Shown here: piece by piece, positions 39,175 through 48,491 of the stretch
Layout: every line of letters begins with the position of its first letter
Position numbering within the stretch: position 1 is the stretch's first letter
Origin: Microlunatus capsulatus
Lineage (GTDB): Bacteria; Actinomycetota; Actinomycetes; Propionibacteriales; Propionibacteriaceae
Direction of reading: 5' to 3'
Assembly (NCBI RefSeq): GCF_017876495.1
Contig: NZ_JAGIOB010000001.1
Coordinates: 3,968,001 to 4,032,000 of the forward strand
DNA: 64,000 nt
Program-made: the position numbers and the translations under genes
Notes under the pieces: model-generated
Told to the model about the DNA's origin: nothing
Databases searched by the model: none
Seen by the model: only the letters and a program-made list of their open reading frames with translations

Positions 39175-39818
39175 TCGCCGAGGACGAGGCGCGGATCGCC
39201 GCGTTCGTCGACAAGGGCCTCCGTGCCGCCGGGCACGCGACGACGGTCGCCGGGGACGGCCGGCTGGCGCTCGAGCACGCGGCCTCGGGCCAGTTCGACC
39301 TCATGGTCCTCGACATCGGCCTGCCGGGGATGAGCGGCTTCGAGGTGCTGGAGGCGCTGCGCGGGCAGGGCTCGAGCCTGCCGGTCATCATCCTCACGGC
39401 GCGCGACTCGGTGACCGACACGGTCGCGGGGCTGGAGGGCGGGGCGGACGACTACATGGCCAAGCCGTTCCGCTTCGAGGAGCTGCTGGCCCGGGTCCGG
39501 ATCCGGCTGCGGGACAGCGTCACGACGCCGTCGACCGTGCTCAGCCACGGGTCGCTGTCCCTGGACGTCCGGACCCGGATCGCCTCGGTGGGCGACGCCC
39601 GGGTCGAGCTCTCGGCGCGCGAGTTCGCGCTGCTCGAGATGTTCCTGCAGCACCCCGGCCAGGTCCTCAGCCGGGAGCAGCTGCTGTCCCGGGTGTGGGG
39701 CTACGACTTCGACCCGGGGTCCAACGTCGTCGACGTCTACGTGCGCTACGTGCGCAACAAGATCGGGAGCCAGCTCATCGAGACGGTCCGCGGGGCGGGC
39801 TACCGGCTCGGGCGCTGA
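39159..39818 (+). CDS. OmpR/PhoB-family response regulator
   Basis: 219 residues. The receiver has the acidic pair in AEDEARIAAF, Asp52 in VLDIGLPG and Lys in YMAKPF. The C-terminal winged helix (about 125-218) ends NKIGSQLIETVRGAGYRLGR, the usual wing. Such regulators bind direct repeats spaced 11 bp, which is the spacing of the elements at 37561 and 40268. The ATG lies inside the 3' end of the kinase gene. Confidence 0.95.
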   Translation: MAAILIAEDEARIAAFVDKGLRAAGHATTVAGDGRLALEHAASGQFDLMVLDIGLPGMSGFEVLEALRGQGSSLPVIILTARDSVTDTVAGLEGGADDYMAKPFRFEELLARVRIRLRDSVTTPSTVLSHGSLSLDVRTRIASVGDARVELSAREFALLEMFLQHPGQVLSREQLLSRVWGYDFDPGSNVVDVYVRYVRNKIGSQLIETVRGAGYRLGR

Positions 39819-39827
39819 CCGCGCCCG

Positions 39828-40244
39828 TCAGCCCGCGGTGTCGGGCGACGCCGGGCTGACCGGGGACTTCGGGGAGACGGGGGACTTCGGGGAGACGGGG
39901 GACTTCGGGGAGACGGGCGACTTCGGGGAGACGGGGGAGGCCGCCGTCACCGGCGAGACCGGGGTGGGCGGGGTGACCGCGGTCGGGGCCGTGTCGGCCG
40001 CCGAGCCCGGGGTGCTGGGGCTGGCCGGGCTGACGGTCGGGTTGTCCCCGGCGTCCGCGGTGCCCGGACCCACCGAGGGGTCGGGGTCCGCGGCCGGACC
40101 GGGGACGGCGGCGGCCACGACGACGCCGCGGCTGCTCACCGGCTGGTCGAGGACCGAGGGGACGGCGACGGCGGCGAGGGGGGCCAGGGCGAAGGCGGTC
40201 GCGGTGCCCCCGACGACGACCCAGGACTTCTTGGAGATCGGCAT
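39828..40244 (-). CDS. Secreted Ser/Pro-rich repeat protein
   Basis: 138 residues from the ATG at 40244, which has GGAG 8 nt upstream; a GTG at 40253 is an alternative. Signal peptide: KKSWVVVGGTATAFALAPLAAVAV. The mature part is disordered, rich in Pro, Ser, Ala and Asp, and ends in four hexapeptides SPKSPV. No membrane anchor or sorting motif is seen. Pro-rich repeats like these occur in wall-spanning or surface proteins. It lies 9 bp after the convergent response regulator and carries copy 2 of the phased element upstream. Confidence 0.72.
   Translation of the reverse strand: MPISKKSWVVVGGTATAFALAPLAAVAVPSVLDQPVSSRGVVVAAAVPGPAADPDPSVGPGTADAGDNPTVSPASPSTPGSAADTAPTAVTPPTPVSPVTAASPVSPKSPVSPKSPVSPKSPVSPKSPVSPASPDTAG
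39862..39937. repeat. Four 18-bp tandem repeats encoding SPKSPV
   Basis: Near-identical units of GACTTCGGGGAGACGGGG within the secreted repeat-protein gene. Such arrays expand and contract by slippage. Confidence 0.85.
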
Positions 40245-40267
40245 GGACCCCACTCCACCGGTCGGGG

Positions 40268-40305
40268 GTGAGAGGCCCAGGAGACGCGGATGAGAGAGCT
40301 CTCAT
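40268..40305 (+). promoter_or_regulatory. Phased four-box element, copy 2
   Basis: GTGAG (40268), AGGAG (40279), ATGAG (40290) and CTCAT (40301), again at exact 11-bp steps and in the same order and strand as copy 1. It lies 24-61 bp upstream of the secreted repeat-protein start. The third and fourth boxes belong to a 12-bp inverted repeat (40285-40310) which might instead terminate tldE. Confidence 0.5.
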
Positions 40306-40316
40306 CCGCGGCCGGC

Positions 40317-41738
40317 TCAGGAGGCCTGGCTCACCGTCGACATGTTGAAGTCCGGCACCCGGACCGGCGGCATGACCGTGCGGTTGTAGAAGTCGTTCCA
40401 CTCCCGGCACAGCGTCGCCTCCGACGCGCCGACCTCGCTGATCCGGCCCAGCAGCTCGACCGGCGACTCGTTCCAGCGGAAGTTGTTCACCGCGCCCTTC
40501 ACCTCGCCGTCCTCGACGAGGTAGACGCCGTCACGGGTCAGCCCCGTCAGCAGCAGCCGCTCCGGGTCGACCTCGCGGATGTACCAGAGGCAGGTGACGA
40601 GCAGCCCGCGCTCGGTGCGCGCGACCATCTCCTCCAGCGTCGCCCCGGTGCCCGGCCCGTCCGGGCCGTCGGCGGTGACGACGAGGTTGTCGGCCGGCGG
40701 GGTCGGCGCGGTGCCGGTGGCGGTGGCCTGCGCCCGGTTGCGGACCAGCTCGGTCAGCACGCCGCCGTCGACCCAGGTCGTCGCCGGCACGGGCAGCCCG
40801 ACGTCGAACACCCACGAGGTGCCGTCCCCGGACTGCAGCTGGTCGACGAACGGGACCGTCTCCAGCCCCGGCTGGGCCGGGTCGGAGCGCAGCGTGAGCG
40901 GCAGCGGCGCCAGCCGCTCGCCCAGGCGGGTGCGGCCGTCGCCGGCGGAGAAGACGTTGCGGCCCTCCTCGGCGTCGCGGGCGTTCGCCGTCCACAGCAG
41001 GTAGATCAGCAGGTCGGCGACGGCCCCGGGCGGCAGCAGCGTCTCGTAGCGGCCGGCGGGCAGGTCGATGCGGGTGGCGGCCCAGCCCAGCCGGGTGCGC
41101 AGCTCGCCGTAGAGAGCCGCCACGTCGACGTCGGTGAAGTCCCGCGAGGGCGCGCCCACCCAGGCCGAGGCGCTCAGGTCGGCGGTCTTGCCGTTGAGCT
41201 CGAAGCGGCCGGTCGGCTGGACACCGCGGAGCCGCAGCCCCGTCGTCGAGCCCAGGTAGGTGGTGGTGACGACGTGCTCGGCGAAGCCGTAGAGCAGGTG
41301 CCCCGCCCCGGCGGCGGCCGCGAAGGCCTCGCCCAGGCTCTGGGCCAGCCGGCCCAGCACCTCGATCCCCGTGGTGGCCGGCGGCTCGTCGAAGCCTTGG
41401 GAGGGGTCGCCGGTCACGAGCGGGGCGGCGTTCTCCGACGGCGGGCCGCTGCGCGCGGCCTGCTCGGCGGCGGCCACCACCGCGGCCACCTCGTCGGTCC
41501 CGGCGACCTCCTGGCTCACCGTCCCGACGGCGGTGCCGCCCTCGACCGGGGCCGTGGCCACCACCGTCAGCGTCCGGCCGTGCATCTCGCCGTTGGTCGT
41601 CAGCTCGTTGGCCGCCCAGCGCAGGTTGGCCTCCCAGCGCTCGGTCAGGCGGACGACGGCCGGCAGCGTGGTCCGGGCCAGGGCGGCCTCGACCAGCTCC
41701 TGCGCGGTGGCGGCGCCCGTGCTGGTGGTGTCGCTCAT
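40317..41738 (-). CDS. tldE: TldE/PmbA-like metalloprotease-associated subunit
   Basis: 473 residues of the TldD/PmbA family. WANLRWAANEL-like N-terminal sequence, VAWVGAPSRDF and the C-terminal SPVELLGRISEVG block fit the TldE half, which lacks the metal-binding HExxxH motif. TldD and TldE form a heterodimer that degrades unfolded peptides and matures some peptide natural products. The start overlaps the tldD stop by 4 nt. No peptide precursor gene is recognised nearby. Confidence 0.88.
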   Translation of the reverse strand: MSDTTSTGAATAQELVEAALARTTLPAVVRLTERWEANLRWAANELTTNGEMHGRTLTVVATAPVEGGTAVGTVSQEVAGTDEVAAVVAAAEQAARSGPPSENAAPLVTGDPSQGFDEPPATTGIEVLGRLAQSLGEAFAAAAGAGHLLYGFAEHVVTTTYLGSTTGLRLRGVQPTGRFELNGKTADLSASAWVGAPSRDFTDVDVAALYGELRTRLGWAATRIDLPAGRYETLLPPGAVADLLIYLLWTANARDAEEGRNVFSAGDGRTRLGERLAPLPLTLRSDPAQPGLETVPFVDQLQSGDGTSWVFDVGLPVPATTWVDGGVLTELVRNRAQATATGTAPTPPADNLVVTADGPDGPGTGATLEEMVARTERGLLVTCLWYIREVDPERLLLTGLTRDGVYLVEDGEVKGAVNNFRWNESPVELLGRISEVGASEATLCREWNDFYNRTVMPPVRVPDFNMSTVSQAS

Positions 41739-43246
41739 CCCTGGCTCCCCTCGGCGGCGGTGTTGAGCACGTTGACGCCGCGGAACAGCGCGGACGGGCA
41801 GCCGTGGGAGACCGGGGCCACCTGGCCGGGCTGGCCCTTGCCGCAGTTGAAGGCGCCGCCCAGCACGTAGGTCTCCGGACCGCCGACCACCTCCATCGAG
41901 CGCCAGAAGTCGGTGGTGGTGGCCTGGTAGGCCACGTCGCGGACCTGCCCGGCCAGCCGGCCGTCCTCGATCGCGTAGAAGCGCTGGCCGGTGAACTGGA
42001 AGTTGTAGCGCTGCATGTCGATCGACCAGGACTTGTCGCCGACCACATAGAGACCGTGCTCGACGCCCCCGATGAGCTCCTCGGTGGAGGGCCCGTCCGG
42101 CGCCGGCTGCAGCGAGACGTTGGGCATCCGCTGCATGGGGATGTGGCCGGCCGCGTCGGCGAAGGCGCAGCCGTTGGAGCGGCCCAGCTGCTTCTCGGCC
42201 GCCATCTGCCGGTTGAGCTGGTAGCCGACCAGGGTGCCGTCGCGGACGATGTCGAACTCCTGCTGGGCCACGCCCTCGTCGTCGAAGCCGACGGTGGCCA
42301 GGCCGTGCGGGACCGTGCGGTCCCCGGTCACGGTCATCACCGGGCTGCCGTAGTGCAGGGAGCCGAGCTGGTCGAAGGTGGCGAACGAGGTGCCGGCGTA
42401 GGCCGCCTCGTAGCCCAGGGCGCGGTCCAGCTCGGTGGCGTGGCCGATGGACTCGTGGATGGTGAGGAAGAGGTTCGACGGGTCGATCACCAGGTCGTAG
42501 CGGCCGGCCTCCACCGACGGGGCGGCGACGTGCTCGGCGAGCAGGGACGGCAGCTCGGCGACCTCGGCGTCGAAGTCCCAGCCGGTGCCCGTCAGGTACT
42601 CCCAGCCGCGCCCGGCCGGGGGCGCCAGCGTCCGCATGGTCGCGAAGCCCTCAGGGCCCACGTGCACGGCGGTCAGCTGGGCCTGGATCCGGACCCGCTG
42701 CTGCGTCGTCGTCGTGCCCGCCAGGTTGGCGAAGTACTTGTTCTCCTGCACCCAGGACAGCTCCGCGCCGGCGTGGGTGACGCCCTCGGCGGCCAGCAGC
42801 GGCTCGACCAGCGCCAGCAACCGGGCCTGCCGCTCGGACTCGTCGACGTCGAAGGGGTTGACCGCGTAGTCCGAGACCCAGCGGGCGTCGGCGTGCACCG
42901 GCTCGTCGGCCAGCTCGACCCGCTGCGGGGTGAGCGGGCGTGACACCTTCGCCGTGACGACGGCCCGCTCGGCCAGCCGGGCGGCGCCCTCGGCCGTCAG
43001 CGTCACGTCAGCGGCGAAGCCCCAGACGCCGTCGTGCACGACGCGGACGCTGAGGCCCAGGCTCTGGCTGTCCTCGGCCGCCTCCAGGGCGCGGTCGCGC
43101 AGGCTGCGGTGGCCGCCGCGCAGCCGCTCGACCCGCACGTCGGCGTGGCTGCAGCCCAGCTCCTGGGCCCGCGACAGGGCCGCGTCGCGCAGCCGGTCGA
43201 GCGGCAGGGCGAGGAAGCCGGGGTCCAGCTCAGGCACGGTCAGCAC
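41735..43246 (-). CDS. tldD: TldD-like metalloprotease subunit
   Basis: About 503 residues. NLFLTIHESIGHATELDRALG holds the HExxxH zinc motif of TldD. The C terminus has PVSHGCPSALFRGVNVLNTA. The frame is open far upstream into hisF, so the start is a choice: GTG at 43246 or 43237, neither with a clear ribosome site. A minus-strand TACAGT box at 43267-43272 would start transcription near 43260. tldD and hisF are divergent over 69 bp. Confidence 0.88.
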   Translation of the reverse strand: MLTVPELDPGFLALPLDRLRDAALSRAQELGCSHADVRVERLRGGHRSLRDRALEAAEDSQSLGLSVRVVHDGVWGFAADVTLTAEGAARLAERAVVTAKVSRPLTPQRVELADEPVHADARWVSDYAVNPFDVDESERQARLLALVEPLLAAEGVTHAGAELSWVQENKYFANLAGTTTTQQRVRIQAQLTAVHVGPEGFATMRTLAPPAGRGWEYLTGTGWDFDAEVAELPSLLAEHVAAPSVEAGRYDLVIDPSNLFLTIHESIGHATELDRALGYEAAYAGTSFATFDQLGSLHYGSPVMTVTGDRTVPHGLATVGFDDEGVAQQEFDIVRDGTLVGYQLNRQMAAEKQLGRSNGCAFADAAGHIPMQRMPNVSLQPAPDGPSTEELIGGVEHGLYVVGDKSWSIDMQRYNFQFTGQRFYAIEDGRLAGQVRDVAYQATTTDFWRSMEVVGGPETYVLGGAFNCGKGQPGQVAPVSHGCPSALFRGVNVLNTAAEGSQG

Positions 43247-43266
43247 GCAGTTCGGGCACGGGCAGC

Positions 43267-43272
43267 ACTGTA
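43267..43272 (-). promoter_or_regulatory. -10 box for tldD-tldE
   Basis: TACAGT on the minus strand, about 20 nt before the preferred GTG. Confidence 0.4.
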
Positions 43273-43302
43273 GACGTGGCCGGTGACAGGACCCGTTCCC
43301 CC

Positions 43303-43308
43303 TAGGCT
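43303..43308 (+). promoter_or_regulatory. -10 box for leaderless hisF
   Basis: TAGGCT, 7 nt before the ATG at 43316. Confidence 0.6.
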
Positions 43309-43315
43309 GGTCGCC

Positions 43316-44089
43316 ATGTCGGTCGCCGTCCGGGTCATCCCCTGCCTCGACGTCCACGAGGGCCGGGTGGTCAAGGGCGTCAACTTCGCCGACCTCCGCG
43401 ACGCGGGCGACCCGGTCGAGCTGGGGTCGGTGTACGGCGCCGAGGGCGCTGACGAGCTGACCTTCCTCGACGTCTCCGCCTCCGTCGAGGGCCGGCGGAC
43501 CACCCTGGACGTGGTCCGCCGGACCGCCGAGACGGTGCTCATCCCGCTGACGGTGGGTGGCGGGGTCGGCTCGGTCGCCGATGTCGACGCCCTGCTGCGG
43601 GCCGGAGCCGACAAGGTGAGCATCAACACCGCCGCGATGCGCCGGCCGGAGGTGATCCGCGAGATCACCCAGCGCTTCGGCAACCAGGTGCTCGTCCTCT
43701 CCGTCGACGCCCGGCGCTCGGCGGCCACCCCGTCGGGGTTCGAGGTCACCACCCACGGCGGCCGGCAGGCGGCCGGGGTGGACGCCGTCGAGTGGTCGGC
43801 CCGGGCGGCCGAGCTCGGGGTGGGGGAGATCCTGCTCAACTCCATCGACGCCGACGGCACCACCGACGGCTTCGACCTCGAGATGATCCGCGCCGTGCGG
43901 GCCGTGGTGGACGTGCCGCTGATCGCCTCCGGGGGCGCCGGCCGGGCCGCGGACTTCCCGCCTGCGGTGGCCGCCGGGGCGGACGCGGTGCTCGCGGCCA
44001 CGGTGTTCCACTTTGGTACCGTGCGGATCTCGGAGGTCAAGATGGCGATCCGGGACGCCGGCCACCCCGTGCGCCTCGGCGCCGCGTGA
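43316..44089 (+). CDS. hisF: Imidazole glycerol phosphate synthase subunit HisF
   Basis: 257 residues, usual length. The barrel enzyme makes imidazole glycerol phosphate and AICAR with His[18 protein letters not shown] carries the first catalytic Asp, VLSVDARR the second, and the phosphate loops TVGGGVGS and IASGGAGRA are present. Other his genes are not in this window. The ATG appears leaderless. A dehydrogenase gene follows after 14 bp. Confidence 0.96.
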   Translation: MSVAVRVIPCLDVHEGRVVKGVNFADLRDAGDPVELGSVYGAEGADELTFLDVSASVEGRRTTLDVVRRTAETVLIPLTVGGGVGSVADVDALLRAGADKVSINTAAMRRPEVIREITQRFGNQVLVLSVDARRSAATPSGFEVTTHGGRQAAGVDAVEWSARAAELGVGEILLNSIDADGTTDGFDLEMIRAVRAVVDVPLIASGGAGRAADFPPAVAAGADAVLAATVFHFGTVRISEVKMAIRDAGHPVRLGAA

Positions 44090-44103
44090 ACAGGAGCTCG
44101 TCG

Positions 44104-45066
44104 GTGTCGGAGTCGCGTCAGAACCCCCCCGTCGCGTGGTTGCCCTACGCCGACCTCGCCGAGGCGGAGGCCCGGACCGGCGGACTGCCCGACGGCGTGC
44201 GCGTCGACTGCTTCCTGGACGACGGCTCCTGGCCCGACAGCGTCGCCGACGTCGAGTTCCTCGTCGTGCCCTACCTCAAGGGGCCCGAGGTGCTCCGCCG
44301 CGCGGAGGAGATGACCAGCCTGAAGGTCGTCCAGACCCTCACCGCCGGCGTCGAGAACTACGTCCCGCGGGTGCCCGACGGCGTCCAGCTGTGCAACGCG
44401 GCCGGCGTCCACGACGCCAGCACCGCCGAGATGGCGCTGGCCCTGGCGCTGGCGAGCGGGCGGCACCTCGACGTCTACGCCCGCCAGCAGACCACCGGCA
44501 CCTGGAAGGGCCGGTTCGGCTCGTCGCTGGCCGACAAGCACGTCCTGATCATCGGCTACGGCCACATCGGCGAGGCCATCGACGCCCGCCTCGCCGGGTT
44601 CGAGGTGGCCTCGGTCACCCGGCTCGCGCGCCGGGCCCGCGACGGCCAGCCCGAGGTCCGCTCGGTCCACGACCTGCACGCGGTGCTGCCCCGCGCCGAG
44701 GTGGTCTTCGTCATCGCGCCGCACACCCCGCAGACCGAGGGCCTGATCGGCGCGGCCGAGCTGGCCCTGCTGCCCGACGACGCCCTGCTGGTCAACGTCG
44801 CCCGCGGCAAGCTCGTCGACACCGACGCGCTGGTCGCCGAGACCGGCACCGGCCGGATCCGGGCGGCGCTCGACGTCACCGACCCGGAGCCGCTGCCCCC
44901 GGACCACCCGCTGTGGCAGATCCCGGGCGTGCTCGTCGCACCGCACGTCGGCGGGGCCAGCTCGGCCTTCTGGCCGCGCTCGGACCGGCTGATCGCCGCG
45001 CAGCTGCGCCGGTTCGCCGCGGGCGAGCCGCTGGAGAACGTCATCACCACCGGCGGCTCGGCGTGA
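44104..45066 (+). CDS. D-isomer-specific 2-hydroxyacid dehydrogenase family protein
   Basis: 320 residues. The NAD-binding loop is HVLIIGYGHIGEAIDARL. Catalytic residues are in NVARGKLVDT (Arg), DVTDPEPLP (Glu region) and VAPHVGGASS (His). The substrate is not evident; the family includes phosphoglycerate and glyoxylate reductases. The GTG at 44104 has AGGAG at 44092-44096; the earlier GTG at 44086 has none. It overlaps the HIT gene by 4 nt. Confidence 0.88.
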   Translation: MSESRQNPPVAWLPYADLAEAEARTGGLPDGVRVDCFLDDGSWPDSVADVEFLVVPYLKGPEVLRRAEEMTSLKVVQTLTAGVENYVPRVPDGVQLCNAAGVHDASTAEMALALALASGRHLDVYARQQTTGTWKGRFGSSLADKHVLIIGYGHIGEAIDARLAGFEVASVTRLARRARDGQPEVRSVHDLHAVLPRAEVVFVIAPHTPQTEGLIGAAELALLPDDALLVNVARGKLVDTDALVAETGTGRIRAALDVTDPEPLPPDHPLWQIPGVLVAPHVGGASSAFWPRSDRLIAAQLRRFAAGEPLENVITTGGSA

Positions 45067-45485
45067 GCTGCGTCTTCTGCGCCGTGGTGGCCGGCGACCT
45101 GCCCGCGCGGCGGGTGCACGAGGACGAGCACGCCGTCGCCTTCCTCGACCTGGCGCCGCTGCACCGCGGGCACACCCTCGTGGTCCCGCGCCGGCACGTC
45201 GACAGCCTGCTGGACGGCGCGCCGGCGCTGGCCGAGATCGGCCCCTGCGTCGACGCCACGGCGCGGCTGCTCGTCGACCGGCTGGGCGCCGACGGCCTCA
45301 ACCTGCTCTCCTCCGCCGGCCCGGTGGCCGGCCAGGAGGTGCCGCACCTGCACGTCCACCTGCTGCCGCGCTACGCCGCCGCACCGGGACTGGCCCACCT
45401 GCTGGGCGACCGGGGCGCCGCGCCGGCCGAGGACCTGGACGCCGACCTCGACGCCGTGCACGCCCGGCTGACCGGGTCCCGGTGA
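45063..45485 (+). CDS. HIT family protein
   Basis: 140 residues. CVFCAVVAGDLPARRV at the start and HLHVHLLPR near the end give the histidine triad of nucleotide hydrolases and transferases. Cys3 and Cys6 could form part of a zinc site, although the usual partner His is not certain. Both ends overlap neighbours by 4 nt, so it is in the hisF operon. The substrate is unknown. Confidence 0.88.
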   Translation: MSCVFCAVVAGDLPARRVHEDEHAVAFLDLAPLHRGHTLVVPRRHVDSLLDGAPALAEIGPCVDATARLLVDRLGADGLNLLSSAGPVAGQEVPHLHVHLLPRYAAAPGLAHLLGDRGAAPAEDLDADLDAVHARLTGSR

Positions 45486-46687
45486 CCCGCGCCCGCCGCG
45501 CCGGGCTGCTGCTGGTCGAGGTCCTGCCGCCGTTCGTCGCCGCCCTGCTGGTCCTGCCCTGGGTGATCTCCTACGGCAAGGCGTGGCCCTGGCAGCCCTC
45601 GACCATCGACCTGCAGGTCTACGTCTACGCCGTCAAGGACATGCTGGCCGGCGGCAACATCTTCGAGACGACCACCCCGTTCTGGAACCTCTACTTCATC
45701 TACCCGCCGATCGCGGCGGTGCTGATGGTGCCGCTCGCGTTCGGCCCCTACGTCTTCTGGCAGGTCGTCTGGACCCTGGCGCTCGTCGGCGCCCAGCAGT
45801 CGGTGCTGCGCCGCTGCCGGGTGCCGCGGGGCTGGGTGCTCGGCCTGCTGGGCGTCGCCGTCGTGCTGGCCGTCGAGCCGATCCGGACGACGCTGGGCTA
45901 CGGCCAGGTCAACACGTTGCTGATGGCGCTCGTGGTCGCCGACCTGCTGCCCGACCGTCCCGGCGAGCGGCGGCGCATCCCGCAGGGCACGCTCATCGGG
46001 CTCGCCGCGGCGATCAAGCTGACGCCGATGCTGTTCGTGGTCTTCGCCTTCCTCGCCGGCCGCCGCCGGGTCGCGGTCACCGGGGTCGTGAGCTTCGCCG
46101 TCTTCACCGGCATCGGCGCCCTGCTGCTGACCTCGGAGACGCTGGAGTTCTTCTTCGGCCTCTCCGGCGGCGACACCCGCACGGCGTCGCCGCTCTACAC
46201 CGGCAACCAGTCGCTGCTCGGGGTCTTCTTCCGCCTCGGCGACACCTCGCGCACGACCACCCTGCTCGGGTTGGCCGTCGCCGGCACCGTGGCCCTGCTG
46301 GGCACCCTCGTCGCCGCGCACTGGTGGCGGCGCGGGGAGCAGGTGTTCGCCGTCGCGCTGGTCGGGCTGTGCACCTGCCTCGCCTCGCCGCTGTCGTGGA
46401 CCCACCACTACGTCTGGATCCTGCCGATGGCCGTCGCCGTCGTCCGCTCGGGGATCCCGCGCTGGGCCCGGCTGCTGGCCGGGGCCTGGGTGCTGTGGGT
46501 GTGCGCCTGCCTGCCGCTGGCCGTGCTGCCCTACGGAGGCGGCCGCGAGCGCAGCTTCGACGCCCTCCAGCAGCTGGTCGCCAACCTCGGGCCCGTGCTG
46601 GGCGTCGTCCTCGTCGTCGGCCTGGCCTGGCAGCTGGTCGTCCGCGCCCGCGCCGCGCGGCCCGGGGCCGTGCCCGCCGGGCGCTGA
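45482..46687 (+). CDS. GT87-family membrane mannosyltransferase-like protein
   Basis: 401 residues with about ten membrane helices. DLQVYVYAVKDMLAGGNIFE in the first loop holds the acidic residue conserved in GT-C enzymes, and YPPIAAVLMVPL and LKL-type IKLTPMLFV match the DUF2029/GT87 family, which uses polyprenyl-phosphate mannose (PimE is an example). A role in envelope glycolipids is likely; the acceptor is unknown. GTG overlaps the HIT stop. Confidence 0.82.
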   Translation: MTRARRAGLLLVEVLPPFVAALLVLPWVISYGKAWPWQPSTIDLQVYVYAVKDMLAGGNIFETTTPFWNLYFIYPPIAAVLMVPLAFGPYVFWQVVWTLALVGAQQSVLRRCRVPRGWVLGLLGVAVVLAVEPIRTTLGYGQVNTLLMALVVADLLPDRPGERRRIPQGTLIGLAAAIKLTPMLFVVFAFLAGRRRVAVTGVVSFAVFTGIGALLLTSETLEFFFGLSGGDTRTASPLYTGNQSLLGVFFRLGDTSRTTTLLGLAVAGTVALLGTLVAAHWWRRGEQVFAVALVGLCTCLASPLSWTHHYVWILPMAVAVVRSGIPRWARLLAGAWVLWVCACLPLAVLPYGGGRERSFDALQQLVANLGPVLGVVLVVGLAWQLVVRARAARPGAVPAGR

Positions 46688-46743
46688 GCGGCCCGCGCGG
46701 TTCCGGACTGCGGATCGGGACGGAGGCTGTCCGCGGCGGGGGT

Positions 46744-46749
46744 TAGCGT
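46744..46749 (+). promoter_or_regulatory. -10 box for leaderless ilvD
   Basis: TAGCGT, exactly 6 nt before the ATG at 46756. Confidence 0.6.
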
Positions 46750-46755
46750 GACGCC

Positions 46756-48483
46756 ATGACCGCCGACACGACGACCCCGGACACCGCAGCCCCTCCCACC
46801 GCCAGCGCCGGCGTCGACATCAAGCCGCGCTCCCGGGTCGTCACCGACGGCCTCGAGGCCACCGCCTCGCGCGGCATGCTCCGCGCCGTCGGGATGGGCG
46901 ACGAGGACTGGGAGAAGCCGCAGGTCGGCGTCGCCTCCAGCTGGAACGAGATCACCCCCTGCAACCTGTCGCTGGACCGGCTGGCCAAGGCCGTCAAGGA
47001 CGGCGTGCACGCCGCGGGCGGGTTCCCGCTGGAGTTCGGCACCATCTCGGTGTCCGACGGCATCTCCATGGGCCACGAGGGCATGCACTTCTCCCTGGTC
47101 AGCCGTGAGGTGATCGCCGACTCCGTCGAGACGGTGATGAGCGCCGAGCGGCTCGACGGCTCGGTCCTGCTGGCCGGCTGCGACAAGTCGCTGCCCGGCA
47201 TGCTGATGGCCGCGGCCCGCCTCGACCTGTCCTCGGTCTTCCTCTACGCCGGCTCGATCATGCCCGGCCGGGTGGGCGACAAGGACGTGACGATCATCGA
47301 CGCCTTCGAGGCCGTCGGCGCCTGCCTCAAGGGGCTCATCACCCGCGAGGAGGTCACCGAGATCGAGAAGGCCATCTGCCCGGGCGAGGGCGCCTGCGGC
47401 GGCATGTACACCGCCAACACCATGGCCAGCGCGGCCGAGGCCCTCGGCATGTCGCTGCCCGGCTCGGCCGCCCCGCCCGCCGTCGCCCGCCGCCGCGACA
47501 TCTACGCCCGGCAGAGCGGCGAGGCCGTCGTCGAGCTGCTGCGGCGCGGCATCACCGCCCGCCAGATCATGACCAAGGAGGCGTTCGAGAACGCCATCGC
47601 CGTCACGATGGCGTTCGGCGGCTCCACCAACGCCGTCCTGCACCTGCTGGCCATCGCCGCCGAGGCCGAGGTCGACCTGACCCTCGACGACTTCGTCCGG
47701 GTCGGGAAGAAGGTCCCGCACCTCGGCGACCTCAAGCCCTTCGGCCGCTACGTGATGAACGACGTCGACCGGGTGGGCGGCGTGCCCGTGGTCATGAAGG
47801 CCCTGCTCGACGCCGGCCTCCTGCACGGCGACTGCCTGACCGTCACCGGGAAGACGATGGCCGAGAACCTCGCCGACATCGCCCCGCCGGACGTCGACGG
47901 CACCATCGTGCGGGCGCTGAGCAACCCGATCCACGCCACGGGCGGCATCACCATCCTGCGCGGCTCGCTCGCGCCGGAGGGCGCCGTGGTCAAGAGCGCC
48001 GGCTTCGACACCGACGTCTGGCGCGGCACCGCGCGGGTCTTCGACGGCGAGCGGGCGGCCATGGACGCCCTGGAGGACGGCACCGTCGGCAAGGGCGACG
48101 TCGTCGTCATCCGCTACGAGGGCCCCAAGGGCGGTCCGGGCATGCGCGAGATGCTCGCCATCACCGGGGCGATCAAGGGCGCCGGGCTCGGCAAGGACGT
48201 CATGCTCATCACCGACGGCCGCTTCTCCGGCGGCACGACCGGGCTCTGCGTCGGCCACATCGCCCCCGAGGCGACCGAGGGCGGTCCCATCGCCCTGGTC
48301 GAGGACGGGGACGCGATCGTCCTCGACGTCGCCGGCGGCACCCTGGAGCTCGAGGTCGACGAGGCCGAGCTGGAGCGTCGCCGGTCGGTCTGGACGCCCA
48401 CCCCGCGACCGGTCCGCCGGGGCGTGCTGGCCAAGTACGCCAAGCTCGTCCAGTCGGCCAACGTCGGCGCCATCTGCTCCTGA
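46756..48483 (+). CDS. ilvD: Dihydroxy-acid dehydratase
   Basis: 575 residues. It makes the 2-keto acids of valine and isoleucine from the dihydroxy acids. [26 protein letters not shown] opens the family, ITPCNLSLD and [11 protein letters not shown] and [15 protein letters not shown] supply the Fe-S cluster cysteines, and [16 protein letters not shown] is the C-terminal signature. Leaderless start. The substrates come from ilvB-ilvN-ilvC located 3.5 kb downstream, outside this operon. Confidence 0.97.
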   Translation: MTADTTTPDTAAPPTASAGVDIKPRSRVVTDGLEATASRGMLRAVGMGDEDWEKPQVGVASSWNEITPCNLSLDRLAKAVKDGVHAAGGFPLEFGTISVSDGISMGHEGMHFSLVSREVIADSVETVMSAERLDGSVLLAGCDKSLPGMLMAAARLDLSSVFLYAGSIMPGRVGDKDVTIIDAFEAVGACLKGLITREEVTEIEKAICPGEGACGGMYTANTMASAAEALGMSLPGSAAPPAVARRRDIYARQSGEAVVELLRRGITARQIMTKEAFENAIAVTMAFGGSTNAVLHLLAIAAEAEVDLTLDDFVRVGKKVPHLGDLKPFGRYVMNDVDRVGGVPVVMKALLDAGLLHGDCLTVTGKTMAENLADIAPPDVDGTIVRALSNPIHATGGITILRGSLAPEGAVVKSAGFDTDVWRGTARVFDGERAAMDALEDGTVGKGDVVVIRYEGPKGGPGMREMLAITGAIKGAGLGKDVMLITDGRFSGGTTGLCVGHIAPEATEGGPIALVEDGDAIVLDVAGGTLELEVDEAELERRRSVWTPTPRPVRRGVLAKYAKLVQSANVGAICS

Positions 48484-48491
48484 GGTCACCC

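Noticed and set aside
43247-44065. Upstream extension of tldD across hisF
   Set aside because: It is antisense to hisF, adds no TldD domain, and the family starts near residue MxELDPGF-like sequence at 43246 or 43237.
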